Below, piece by piece: positions 24,279 through 36,830 of a stretch of DNA of 64,000 nt. The position numbers and the translations under genes are program-made. The DNA is from Peromyscus leucopus (lineage: Eukaryota; Chordata; Mammalia; Rodentia; Cricetidae): positions 46,696,456 to 46,760,455 of the forward strand of contig NC_051070.1 of assembly GCF_004664715.2 (NCBI RefSeq). Reading direction: 5' to 3'. The notes beneath the pieces are model-generated. The model searched no databases, was not told where the DNA came from, and was given only the letters and a program-made list of their open reading frames with translations. Positions within the stretch are counted from its first letter, which is position 1. The number at the start of each line of letters is the position of its first letter.

Positions 24279-26544
24279 TGTGTGTATCGGAGTTCTTGTG
24301 TCTGGGCAATAGAAGCAGATGAAGGACTGATGGTCATGTTTCCAGGTAGCAGAGAAGTATTCTGTCACTGAATTCACCACCATGACTACTAGAAGCCCAT
24401 GCCTCTGGAGACTCTGGCACCAGGATGAAGTTTAAAAGAATGTCTCTTTATGTTTTTTATCACAGGATCAAGAATTCAAGTTTCAAATAGGAACATTTGA
24501 TTAGCCTTAGCTGTCAGGGACTGAGAGACCAAATATGCTCCTTTATGCTCCACAGTGGATGGGAAACATCCCAAGATTCACACAGCAGGGGAGGTTTGCA
24601 CATACCCTGCTACAGAAGAAAATGTCAGGCGTCCAGGACGTCACAGCTCCACAGAGCATCCTGAGTACTTTGGTGATGCGTCATTTCTTTTAAAGGAGTA
24701 AAACTCTCATAAATCTAATGGGGCAGATTTCAGATTAATGTACATTGGCTTGTTAGGAGTTCTCACGTAAAGGCTGGAAAAATTACCAGCCAAAATTAAA
24801 ATGTAAATGCCCATGATGTTTTAGAAGTTATGGTTGAACACAGCATGCTACTGGCACTCCACAATATTCCTGCTGACAGCACAGATGATTCCAGGGATCT
24901 CAGCTCTCCTCCCACCTCAAAAGAGCAAGACAGTGCCACACTTGGCTCCCTCTTAGCCCTGTCGTTCCCACGGAGTTGCTGGGATCTGGCTCCAGACCTG
25001 ACAGAGCACCTTGGTAATGAAGCCAGTGTGGTTTCTGGCTGAAGGGGGACTGGAGGCTGAGTAGAGGGAAAAGAGCATCCACGAGAAGAGGGCACATAGT
25101 TCCGTGGTCCATACTGAGGCTCCTAGGGCGAGTAGTAGAAATGAAATCAGCGGTGGTGCTGACCCGACTCAGGAGAACAAGGGCAGGGAAGGTCACAGCA
25201 GGACATGTTCTCATCCCAAAAACAGCACCGGCTGCGGGTCACAGAAATATAGTACACTATAGCCAAGGGCCTTTCCAGAGGATAAAACCAAGTCTTAAGG
25301 AGTGTTGGTGACATTGGCTTTTGAATATTAGCCGTTTCCTGCTATGAATTTCTCATGTGCTATTGTAGCTTTTCCATTCCTAGAACAGTGTGTTTGGTCC
25401 CTCATTCGGCACTATTTCCCCTATACAATTGAGGTATTTGGATATTTCCCCAACTGCGACACAGGCAAGACTTCCTTTTTCCATTTGTTTTTCTTATTAG
25501 CATTAGACTCAGATATCTGCCTTCTGTAATTATCTCCATTAGCAAGCATCCAGGCCAGGGCCATCTCCGGACAAAAGCATTTTTTTCTGAGATATTTCTC
25601 AATTCCAAGGACAGACTGCAGACAGCTAAACATTCCAGACCACCCGCAGGTCTCCTGAAATAAGGTAAATATCTATACAGTGACAACTGCCAAGGTCAGG
25701 TTGGTACAAGGTTTTGTTTCTTGTACAAATTAAGCTTAACCCTTCTTCCTCTCACAGCCTTAGTGGTATTTCTAGACTTCCCCTTTAACAATTAACTTTG
25801 AACAAAAGGGCTTTTTCACACACCAGGTGCATCAAGCGTTGACGCAGGCTTCCTAGCTATGAGCAGACTTGCCCCACCTGAGCAGAAAGTGGCAGAGCCA
25901 GAGAATTGTGTATCGCATGTGGATCAAAACTGGACAAGAGAGAGAGGAGAGTGAACAAAGATGGAAGGAATTTAAACAATGAGAGGACAGGAGAGGAAGG
26001 GACAGAGAGGACCTAAGTATGAGAACAGAACTGAAGCTGTGTAGATAGATTTTGACTTAGAAGAATAAAGTGATGGACTAAAGAGTTTCGTGTATCCCTC
26101 AGATTAATCCACTGCTGGTAGCATCTCTTCTGGAACTCTGGGAGAAGACTACAGCAGGGGCTAAACCCCAATAATCTTTGTTAGTAAGAGGTACTCCACA
26201 GACGAAAATCATAGTCAGTTTACTACCAAGAGCCTAATTCTGAAGTGTAGCGATAGAGGGAAGGCCAGCGTGCTTTTCCCTGCTCTTTCATGGTCAGCAG
26301 AACCTTCTGACAAATGAGCTAGGCAGCTGCTTCCACACAGGCAAAGCAACTCTGGAGAGGACACCAGCTGAGTGTCCTCTCATTCCTCTCAGTTCTGGTG
26401 CGAAGGTAGCATTCAGGTTAAGGCCTCAGCCCACAAACTTACCCTGCTCAGACGCCAGTCACAATCAATACAGTCTTTACATCTAACCAACTGGCTATAG
26501 ACTGGGTTTCCCATGATTCCCTCATGAAGTCTGACTAATGTGGT
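24279..26544. other. Intergenic stretch, nothing assigned
   Basis: No gene or repeat recognised. It is mostly ordinary-composition DNA, with a GA-rich piece at 25935-26010 and an AT-rich, repeat-free piece at 24676-24830. Confidence 0.45.
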
Positions 26545-27240
26545 GGTTAATTTGATTGTGAACTTGGCAGGATCTAGAATTATCTAGAAGACAAACCTCT
26601 GTGTGAGAAGACATGTCTGTGTGAGAATTTCTAGATTAGGTTAGCTGAAGTGGTAAAGTCCACCCTTTACCACTATTCCATGGGCTATAGTTCTAGCCTA
26701 CATAAAGAGGATGTCTTAGTTGGGGTTTCTGTTGCTGTGAAGAGACACTATGACCACAGAAACTCTTATAAAGAAAACATTTAATTGAGGGTGGCTTATA
26801 GTTTCAGAGGTTCGGTCCATTATCATCAGGATGGGTAGCATGGCAGCATGCAAGCAGATGAGCGGGAGCTGAGAGTCCTACATCTTGCAGGCAACAGGAA
26901 GTCAACTGACTGTCACACTGAGTGAAGCTTGAGAAAGAGAGACCTTAAAGCCCACCTCCACAGTGATGCACTTCCTCCAACAAGGCCACACCTCCTAATA
27001 GTGCTGCTCCCTTTGAGGACCATTTTCTTTCAAACTATCACAGAGGAGAAACCCCACTAATAGTAGCATCATTCATTGCTTCTTCCCGGGATTCTGTGAC
27101 CAGCTGCCTCAGGCTCCTGCTGCCATGATAGCCCAGCCGTGAGGAATGACCCTGAAGCCGTGAGCCCAGAGAAAACCTTCTTCCTCAAGTTGCCTTTGTC
27201 AGGTGCTTTGCTCCAGCAGTGAGAAGAGTGACTAGTACAC
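26545..27240. mobile_element. L1-like 3' repeat interrupted by another element
   Basis: The outer pieces 26545-26706 and 27048-27240 fit one rodent L1-like 3' element (ggttaatttgattgtgaac, then cttcctcaagttgcctttgtcag and gtgactagtacac). The element at 26712-27042 splits it. Confidence 0.6.
26712..27042. mobile_element. LTR-like repeat nested in an L1-like repeat
   Basis: Begins tgtcttagttggggtttctg and ends actatcaca. It is flanked by a perfect 5-bp direct repeat, gagga (26707-26711 and 27043-27047). Same family as 23928-24278. Confidence 0.75.
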
Positions 27241-27974
27241 ACCATGTGCCAGAATGGCTCGGAGAGCTCAGGGGAAACACCGAGCCCTTATTATAAAGGC
27301 TTTACCAAGCTGCAGGTGAACAGCCAGATGGGAGAGGAACATAGCTCAGAGTACGGGGAGCAGCCCCGAGTGTTCACACCCCTCCACGAACCTCCCTGTG
27401 CTCTGCCACCCAGTGGCTCCCTCAATGAAATCCTTTTGGGCGTCTATAAAGGCTTTATTATACTGATGTGGTTGATTGCATCATTGGCTATTGGTAAGCA
27501 ACTCAACTTTGGGCCCTTTTTCCTTCCCTGGAGGTTGGGAACAGGGCCAAAGTCCAAATTTTAGTCATGCTTTGATCTTCCTAGCATTTATTCTTCATCT
27601 ACAAGATACCTGGGACCCATCCAACCCCAGGGTACTTGTCAGCAAACAAAGGGCCTTCTGATCACTGCGGAGATTCCAAGGTTGGAGAAGCTTGTTAGGA
27701 AGTCCAGTTAGAACAATGATAAACTCTGCAATGTCACAGATAGACCTGCAAAAGTACATAAAAGTACATACACAGAGATGCTTTATTGAGTGTTGCTCAA
27801 CCAATAAGTAAATCGTTTAATGAAGGGTGTTGGCATTGTTCAATGTTACTATATGTTCATAATGAGGGGGAAGTACAACAATAGTGTATAGAGTTATAGC
27901 AGTGCTTTTGATACATTAAGTGTGGAGACGGCAAGGTGACAGAAGAGTGTGACTCCATTTGTCTTGGTGGTTTT

Positions 27975-28090
27975 GTCTTCTTTTTAAAGTAGGGTCTTCA
28001 TATACAGCCCAGGCTGACCTTAAACTAGAGACTCCCCTGCATCAGCCTCCCAAATGTGGGAATAGTCACTCACCACCATACTTGACTTCT
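27975..28090 (-). mobile_element. B1-type SINE fragment
   Basis: Reverse-strand fragment with gtagggtcttcatatacagcc, caggctgaccttaaact and cctcccaaatgtggg. Confidence 0.65.
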
Positions 28091-28259
28091 GTTTGAATTT
28101 TTGAAGGGACCTTACAAATAGGCAGGGTGGTGATAGATGAGTAATAGAATACTAAGAAAGCAACTTAGGAATGTGGAAATGAAGGACTTATTTTTCATTA
28201 GACTTTTTACTGTGAGCATGCCCTCTGTTTATAATTAGAACTAATTTAAAATGCCATAA

Positions 28260-28780
28260 TGTTGTAGAATATTATTTTAAGTGTGTTACATTTGTTTATG
28301 CTGTGGAACACTTGTTTAATGATGCAAAGACGTATTGCATTCTTTTATGTTGCATTTGTTTAACTCTGTGAAGCTGTGTTACTTTGCCTGTCTAAAACAC
28401 CTGATGGCCTAATAAAGAGCTGAACAGCCAATAGAGAAGCAGGAGAAAGGATAGGTGGGGCTGACAGGCAGAGAGAATAAATAGAAGGAGAAATCTGAGA
28501 GGGAAAGAAGCAAGGAGCAAGAGAATAAGGAGAGGAGGATGCTAGGGACCAGCCACCCAGCCACCTAGGCAGTCACGGAGTAAGAGTGAAAGTAAGATAT
28601 ACAGAAGTAAGAGAAAGGTCAAAGGCTAAAGGTATAGGTGGGCTAATTTAAGTCAACAAAAGCTGGCAAGAAACAAGCCAAGCTAAGGCCAGGCATTTAT
28701 AATTAAGAGATTTATTTAGAAGCTGGGTGGTCGGCCCCCCAAAAAGCAAAGAGCTAAAGAGTAGAAAACAACCAGCTACA
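28260..28780 (+). mobile_element. Solo LTR with perfect 6-bp target duplication
   Basis: A 521-bp element, TGTTGTAG...GCTACA, flanked by ccataa at 28254-28259 and 28781-28786. It carries cctaataaagagctgaacag (possible poly(A) signal) and a purine-rich middle. It lies about 2 kb upstream of SERP2, in the same orientation, and has no internal retroviral genes. Confidence 0.9.
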
Positions 28781-28786
28781 CCATAA

Positions 28787-30299
28787 AGTAAAAAAATTAA
28801 AGGAGTGAAAATGATCCGTAACAAGCAGAAAACAAAGAACAAGAAATAACAAGCCTTCCTCAATAAGGTTGCCTCCTTGGAGCTAAGAATACTCTGAAGT
28901 CCCACAGGAGAAACTGCCTATCTAAGGTCACTACCCTGAAAGTTCCCCAGAGGCTGACCTCTGATCAGTTTCGGTGAGAAATTGTCCTGATTCCTACCCA
29001 ATTACTGAAGTAACTGGGAGTCAGGCAGAAGCACCTTTGGGTCTCAGGCACTAGCCAGGCTCAGTAGGTGGCACCTTACAGGTAGAAATGCCCATGTCCC
29101 CCCAATAAAGGCCAGTGGTCCTTAAACAGTGGAACCAGAGTAGAGCAGACTTGAGTGGCCCTGCTATGATGATGGCTGTTCATACTGGGATGATGGCAGC
29201 TGTTCATGATTGTGAAGCCGGTAGTTGCTCAGTCGAGTGAAAAGGATGAACAAATGGTATTGATGCCCCAGGTGATTGATCCTTGCTCTGGTTTCCAGCA
29301 AGCAACCCACTTACAGCCTCCACTAAGCATGGATGATAAGAGGGGTGTGAGACGGCAACCAGTCGATAGGGTATCAACAAAAGAACTCTTCCTAACTTCC
29401 CGCCCACAGAGGAAATTCTGCTCATACCAGAGCCTATAGACACTCAGCCTCCAGTGTCTCCAAGATACGACCAGAATTGCGACCAGAATTGCGTTAGGCA
29501 AATCTAGTCTTCAGAGCTCTCCTTCGCCACCCTGGAGTGCTATTGTCCGTCGCCCCAACCCTGGATTACCACTTCCCACTCCCCAAATCTTCCTTTGTTT
29601 CCCCCTTTCCTCCTCCCGAGCTCCAAAGAGCTAACTCCAGCACATTCTGTGTGGAAAGATGAGCGGTTAAGCCCCTCCTCTGTCTACATCTCAGTATCAG
29701 CATCTGGAGGTTCAAGCCCTGTTTTGGTCCTTTTAGTGCAGGAAAACTCACAATGCTAGCACCCCCTGAAACAAAGGTGGCTGGAGAAGGTCCACGATGC
29801 CCCCAAGGCAGTGTGGCGTGGGGTAGGGTGCGAGATTCAAGCCCGGTCAACGCTTTGGCTATGGGCAGTGACCCCCAAATCTTCCTGGGCTGTAGGCTCA
29901 CTACTGCTTTATCCTCTATGAGCCACTCAGCTGCTTCGTTCTTCCAGTGTAATACCCACTACTACCAAGGTGAGAAGGTCTGGTCCAACTCCATCCTCGA
30001 GAACCCCGTCCACATTTGTCAGGGACTGGAAAGAGGCTTCCTGGCTCCTCATCTTATGTCACAAAGGGTCTCTTCGCACAGCCCTGTAGAAGAAGGTCCC
30101 ATTGTGGGGCTCCCTCAGACACCTAAAGGGCAGGTTCCTTTGGACCGTCCCTCAACAGTACTATCCAAACCTGTTCGGGTTCAGCTTGTCTTTTGAGGTA
30201 CCTATATGGTCTAGACTTCAGCCTGAAGGCACCAGTGCCCTAATCCCTGCCTGGCCTGAGGAGGTCAGGTAACACAGTCGGGGGTCACTAAGGCCGGGT
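28787..30299. other. SERP2 upstream region
   Basis: About 1.5 kb of DNA without a SINE or LTR that I recognise. A 147-codon frame (29753-30196, plus) and a 111-codon frame (29566-29901, minus) overlap; neither resembles a known protein. Confidence 0.4.
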
Positions 30300-30497
30300 A
30301 CAGCTGCGTCCCCCACCCCCCACGCACGCACAAACGCGGGGTCACCCGAACCCTGTGCCCCGCAGCGTTCGATCTCAGGACCGAAGACACCCTGGGCTAG
30401 GGTGCCCTCCACTCAGCGCGCTGCGCTGTAGCAGCCGCCGCCTCTCGCTTCCCGCCTCGGTGGCCGCGCAGGGTAGGTAGCTGGGGGGACCGGAAGG

Positions 30498-30527
30498 ATG
30501 GCGAGGAAGTCGGAGAGGGTTTCCTGA
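30498..30527 (+). promoter_or_regulatory. Short upstream ORF in the SERP2 leader (conditional)
   Basis: An ATG in good Kozak context (A at -3, G at +4) opens a 9-codon frame, followed by TGA. A second upstream ATG at 30529 opens an 88-codon frame that overlaps the main start out of frame. Both matter only if the mRNA contains this stretch; a possible 5' UTR intron would remove them. Confidence 0.35.
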
Positions 30528-31046
<519 letters not shown>

Positions 31047-31097
31047 TAAAGCTGCATCTCAGGGTTCAGTGAAGCCAACTGGGCTGGGAGCCGAGTA

Positions 31098-31140
31098 GGT
31101 GAATGTGATGAATGAATGAATGGATGAACGAATGATAGAA
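31098..31140. repeat. GAAT-type tetranucleotide repeat
   Basis: Imperfect (TGAA)n in SERP2 intron 1, about 130 bp past the CpG island. Confidence 0.85.
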
Positions 31141-33091
31141 TGCTACTTATCCCCAGCTTCCAGACTATACCCCTGGAATCTTCCCCACCCCCATACTAAG
31201 ATTTTTCTTTCTACCTTTTTTTTTTTTTTATAGTGATCTGTCTCTTCTCCCAGTATGAATTGAAAGGGTTTAAAAGTAGGGCGTGAGATTCCGACACACA
31301 TTTCTTTCCATCCTCTTCTTCTTCTTCTTGCAAAATGAGGCCTCCAGCCGTCACTGGGCTAAAGCTTAAGTGCCACGTTACTGTCTCCGTTCACCCTGTG
31401 AATTCAGGCTCATTATGATGCTGTAGCTGTAGAGACCAGCTTATTGCCAGGAGTTCTTTGCTCCCAGAACTGTGGGTTAAAGCTTTACTCCTGGAATTTT
31501 AAGTAAACTGTACCTTAGGAGCAGATCTTTATTCCCTTCAGTAAACCAGGTTGTCTGCTACAGAAAATGTCAGGCCTGTGACTTTGAACCACCCGAGACT
31601 GGAGTGGGTTTGCGTCGTCACGAAGAGCTGGTTTGCAAAGGCGCCTGGAATCTATTATCCTAAAAGATGAAGGGGAAGTCCAGCCAAAGCTTGAGGTTTG
31701 TCTGGAAACGCAGACTTGATGAGGCAATGCCTTTTAGCCAAAGAAATTATGCTGGTTTGATTAACTGAGGGAAAAGATGGATGTGTAGTCATCACACCGG
31801 AATTCCTGCAAAACCAAGCAGAATTGTAGCAGAGGAACCATAGCGTCAAAGTCCACTCAGAGCTTCATACACAGCTCCAGGCTTAAGTAACCCTTAAAAT
31901 TCTCTGTTTTGGGGGATTGGAGCTGTGATTAGAGGGAACAAAATGGCAAGGCATCGTAGAATGGGAACCACATTTTTACTGAGATCTGTTTCCCCTATAT
32001 GTTTCTACTGGGAGGGGGCAGGGAGCCACTGCCCAAGTTGACCTTAAAAGCAGTCACTTTATGTTTCTGGGAGATCAGTTCTTCCTTCCCAGGGTGTCAG
32101 ACCTACTTGCTGACATAGTGGAGATAGGCAGTGTCTGATGAGTTAAGGAATCAGAGTTCAGGGGTTAAAGGATCTCCCTTGACAGCTTATGTGAGGGCAA
32201 AAGGAACCACACAAGAACTACCTTGTGGGGCTTGTTTTCTCCATCAGTCTCCGTAGACTGAAGAAAATGTTGGGAACCTAAAACAAAACAAAAGACTATT
32301 GGCTCCAAAGTAAAAGACGATGGGAAAGCTCTACCTAGTAGGTATAAAGACTGGTCTTCAGCCTTTCAACTCAACTTTCCCTGGCTACATTTAAATTATA
32401 TTAAATGTGTGGTATAAGTGCCTTTAGCAGGTTCTGCCATACCATGGATGGCCCGCCTCAACAGTGCCTCGAGCCTATGAGGACCTGGAATTGGCCAGAC
32501 TAAATTTGTAATGAAAGATTCCCGGGCCCCAGTAAACATTCGTTTTGGGGTGTTTTGAAGGGTCTTTTGGTTAGCTGTATTGTAAGTAGATCAGCATCCA
32601 AAAAGAAAGCAAAATTTCTCTCTGTAAATCCTGAATCTTGTTTTTTTTAATTACAAGTCAAACATGGTTATACTTTGATAGAAGTAACAGAAAAGACAGC
32701 TAATTTTGGTTAGACCAGTAAGTGGGAACAGATTTGCAAGTTCCCATTGAAAATTCAAGCTCGTTGTTCAGAAATCAACCTCCATCACCGTATACAGATG
32801 CTCCTGTCTGTCATGATTAACCAATGGCTTTGGGATAAATCAGTGCTTTCCTCCTAGAGAGCAGATTGATACAAGAAACAGAAATGAAAGGACTATTTGG
32901 GGATTGGACAGTAAGGATTCCTTCAGAGTGGAAGGGGGGTTTAAATATCAGAGTTCTGAGCTGCCCTGCAAATATTTTATAAAAGAAAAAGACAACCCCT
33001 CACATATTGGGGCTTCATGTTTAAGTTGAGCCTTGTTCTTTACAGGATGTCTGTAGAACAATTTTCTCTGTCCTACAGCAATAGTATGGGG

Positions 33092-33604
33092 TGTGGTGGT
33101 ATTGTGTTCCCCAAAATATTTTGCACACTAATAAGCTTATCTGGGGTCAGAGAATAGTACAGCCACAAAGTTAAACATAGAGGTTAGGCAGTGGTAGCAC
33201 ACACCTTTAATCCTAGCATTCCAGAGGCAGAAATCCCTCTGGATCTCTGTGAGTTCAAGGCCACATTGGAAACAGCCAGGCATGGTGACTCACGCCTTTA
33301 ATCCCAGAAGTGAGCCTTTAATCCCAGGAAGTGAGACAGAAAACAGAAAGATATATAAGGTGTGAGGACCAGAAACTAGAAGCATTTGGCTGGTTAAGCT
33401 TTCAGGCTTCTAGCAGCAGTTCAGCTGAGATTCATTCTAGATGAGGACACAGAGGCTTCCAGTCTGAGGAAACAGGATCAGCTGAGGAATTGGCGAGGTG
33501 AGGAAGCTGTGGCTTGTTCTGCTTCTCTGATCTTCCAGTATTCACCCCAATGTCTGGCACTAGGTTTGTTCTCATTAATAAGACCATTCAAGATTCATGC
33601 TACA
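33092..33604 (+). mobile_element. Solo LTR in SERP2 intron 1, carrying SINE-like blocks
   Basis: A 513-bp element from TGTGGTGGTA to ATGCTACA. It is flanked by a perfect 6-bp duplication, atgggg (33086-33091 and 33605-33610). It contains two B1-like heads (cacacacctttaatcctag and ctcacgcctttaatccc) and a TATA-like atatataagg at about 33351-33360. It is in sense orientation to SERP2. No coding remains adjoin it. Confidence 0.9.
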
Positions 33605-34365
33605 ATGGGGCTTATGTGAATTGTCCCAGTGAGGTTGTACTGGCAACCTTTCGAAAAAAAAAAAAAAAATTAAGACTCTCCAAAGGGCATGTACTGGCAT
33701 TATGATCAGCTGTGTGCTCCAGAGCTCTCAAAGTCCACAGCTAATTTCCATCACTAGGGAATGCCTTCCCAAAGAATTTTATGTTAAATACTCCAGGCTA
33801 CGCAATAATAATTTGTGTTTCACTGTAGGTATAAAATACAGGTCTCCATTTGGCATACTGGATAGCCCAGTGATTCATATAGAGGCTCCTGGATTCACTT
33901 ATTGGCCTTGCTGGGAATCGAGCTAGGATAAATCTTTCTGTAACGTGCCATGAGTGGCAACAGTGACCCCTCAATGGGTTACTGACGGAAACTAGAGCAG
34001 TGAAGTTGGAGAGGAGGGCATGGGAGGGTAGATGTCACACTCTGTTCAAGTGACGTGGTTTGAAATCTCTGTGGCTGACTTGATCCCAGCTTGACCTAGT
34101 CTTATGTGCTAAGGGGTGACACAGTAAAGTCCTATTGTGCAATTCCTAAAGACTTACTTGGTTATTTCCCGGCCAGAAGCAACAGCCTGTCATATTGTGA
34201 CTCCCAGCACACACACGCCGGTCAAGGCCCAAGAATGAATGGCTTTCATCTTTAGTCAAAATTGACCTGCTGTTAACACCTTGATCTCTACTTCAGTATC
34301 TAGTCAGTGAAAAACAGGGATGACCCACCCATTACTACCAATTACTACGAAGTATTATTAAAAGT

Positions 34366-34605
34366 ACGGCTGAGCATGTAGCATGTAGGTAGGAGCCCTG
34401 GGTTTGATCCCAGCACCATATAAACCTGGGAGTGGTGGTCCACACGGATGTAACCCCAACATTTGGGAAGTGAAAGGGGAGGAAGAGGGTCCGATCTTCA
34501 TTGTCTACATAAGTTGAGAAGGTCAGATCATCCTTGGCTACACATCAAAGTCAAGGCCAGCTTGGACTAGAAGAAAGCCTGTGTCAAAATAAATAGACAA
34601 TAATC
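34366..34605 (+). mobile_element. B4 SINE
   Basis: A tRNA-derived ID-like head (gagccctgggtttgatccc) fused to a B1-like 3' part (ggtggtccacacggatg, ccaaggccagcttgg) is the B4 layout. Confidence 0.7.
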
Positions 34606-34994
34606 TTTGTAGACTCACATTTTACCTGACCTATGAAATCACGTTTAATTAAATTAAATATGCATGCTCATTCATTCTTTAATGAACATTTATTATCCTC
34701 TTTATTTAAATCTATGCCAGCTTTGCTATACATTGACGCTATATATTTCTTCTTTGAAGAAACCCATCAGCCCTTATGGGGCCTCCAGTATGGTGGAGAG
34801 ATTGACATTAAACATATTCCCCTGGGAGTCAGTAATTCCAAACTATAAAAAAAATGTCAAGAAAACATACAAATGGTCATACAAATGATCAATGAACCTG
34901 AGTGAGGTAGAGCGGGAAGGCTAAAAATGTAATAGTAAGTTGAGACCTAACAAATTGTAGCCTAATCTATAGAAAAATAAGGAATTCCTATCTT

Positions 34995-35187
34995 TTTTTT
35001 TTTTCCAGTACTGGGGACTAAGACCAGGGCCTTGTATACGATATCTATGTAATCAAATATGGTTGTCCTAGGTGGCCCATGCTGGCCTTGAACTTACTCT
35101 GTAACCCAGGCCACCCTAGATTTCACAATCATATTGTCTTAGCCACCTAATTCTGAGATTCTAGGTGTGTACCATCATGCCTGGTAA
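34995..35187 (-). mobile_element. B4/RSINE1-type SINE
   Basis: Reverse-strand SINE with a T/C tail, gtactggggactaagaccag (ID-like part) and catgctggccttgaacttac. Diverged. Confidence 0.55.
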
Positions 35188-35773
35188 ATGGGGAATAGCA
35201 TTAATTATGAATGTCAGGTATTAATAAATACAACATGTTTCATATTTTTAATACAGTAAACTCTCCAGGAAAGCCAACTGAAGGAAGATTGTACTGTTTT
35301 GTTCAAAACTTTACTAAACCTTGCTCAACGTGTCAGGAAATTACATTCTCAATAGCGTTCATTTCCCTTCGAAACACTAGCACAGTACACCTCCCAAATG
35401 GGTAGCTGTCAGATCTGCATAGACTTGAGCCCATAATTTATAATGTTGTGTATCTGTTCAGATGTCCACAGCCCTTAACTGAAGCCCACAGCTTGAGTTT
35501 GTGATTTGTTCCACAAGTAAACATCTACAGATTGTTTTTTTCTACCAGTGGGCAGTTCTTTAGCTTATACTGAATGTAGCCAATCTTTTGCTCAAGTTAC
35601 TAATGAAGCAAGCTCAGTTTTGTCTCCCCCTGCAAATTCTTTCTTTGTCCTTTCTGTTTGATAAATCACTGCTTTTTCTGGTTGTCTTCCCTAAAACCTA
35701 GGTGTGCTCTGTTCATTTTTCTGGTCTTCTGGAGCATCTGCACTCAGGCCTAGAGATGTTGCAGAGGGATATT

Positions 35774-35930
35774 TTTTTTTTTTTTGGTTTTTCGAGACAG
35801 GGTTTCTCTGTGTAGCTTTGCGCCTTTCCTGGAGCTCAGTTGGTAGCCCAGGCTGGCCTCGAACTCACAGAGATCCGCCTGGCTCTGCCTCCCAAGTGCT
35901 GGGATTAAAGGCGTGCGCCACCAACGCCCA
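35774..35930 (-). mobile_element. Young B1 SINE with perfect 13-bp target duplication
   Basis: Cricetid-type B1 in antisense to SERP2. gcagagggatatt occurs at 35761-35773 and 35931-35943 exactly. Full length and nearly undiverged, so recent. Confidence 0.95.
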
Positions 35931-36294
35931 GCAGAGGGATATTCTTATTATACCTTTGTTCTTGTTTTGAGAAGAGCATCACGTATGCCGGGCTCTTCCT
36001 GCAGATCAAGCTGTCCTGCTTGCCAGTATGTGGAGACTTCTCTAAGGTGCAGACGTCATTAAGGCTTACCAGCTTTTTGAGAACATTCTGCTCCCCTCTC
36101 ATGCACCCCCCAGAATGCTGCATTACTTTTGTGGGTTACAGTGATTTCTGCTGCACAGGCTTCTTCCATTTTCAATATAGTGATGGTTCGGGGGAAACGT
36201 CTGTGCTCTCTGATCCTTCTGGGAATGCACAGACATGAGAATGAAAGGTGACCTAGTCATAAAAGATACCTAAACTTGGTAATAAATTGAATCC

Positions 36295-36455
36295 CATCTC
36301 TTACTCATCAGCAAACTTTGAATCTCAGGTTCTCAACTACAAAATAGGAATAATAATAATCCTTGCACGGAGCCATGTGTGCTGGAGATAACATACATGG
36401 ACTGCCTGGGCTATGCTTTCAACAGATGGACACAATTATTATTATTATCACTAGC
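36295..36455 (-). mobile_element. MIR SINE fragment
   Basis: It follows the reversed MIR order (tctcaactacaaaataggaa, taataatccttgcacgg, then ATT triplets). It ends about 290 bp before coding exon 2. Confidence 0.6.
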
Positions 36456-36725
36456 CTTTAAAATCACCATGTGTGTTTATATATTTATACCTCATTCACC
36501 CCTACAGTATTTTAGAGCACCAAATTCATTAACATTAATAAAGTAATAAATGACTTGTTTTACAGAATTTACCCCAGTCTTTTATAATTGGCTTTACTCA
36601 GCTGTGTATCTACCCACGAAGAGTTGCAACCAAATCTGTCATTTGTACACAGTAGGATCCTAGCACATCTAAAACCTCGCAGGACCCTGTAAAAATGTTT
36701 CCTGAATCAATGAACCTAACCTTAA

Positions 36726-36830
<105 letters not shown>

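Noticed and set aside
28260..28780. Endogenous retrovirus with coding genes
   Set aside because: Only a solo LTR with its target duplication remains; no gag, pol or env lies beside it. The same applies to the other LTRs.
29753..30196. 147-codon plus-strand open frame upstream of SERP2
   Set aside because: Not recognised and has no link to the SERP2 frame; an overlapping minus-strand frame is just as open.
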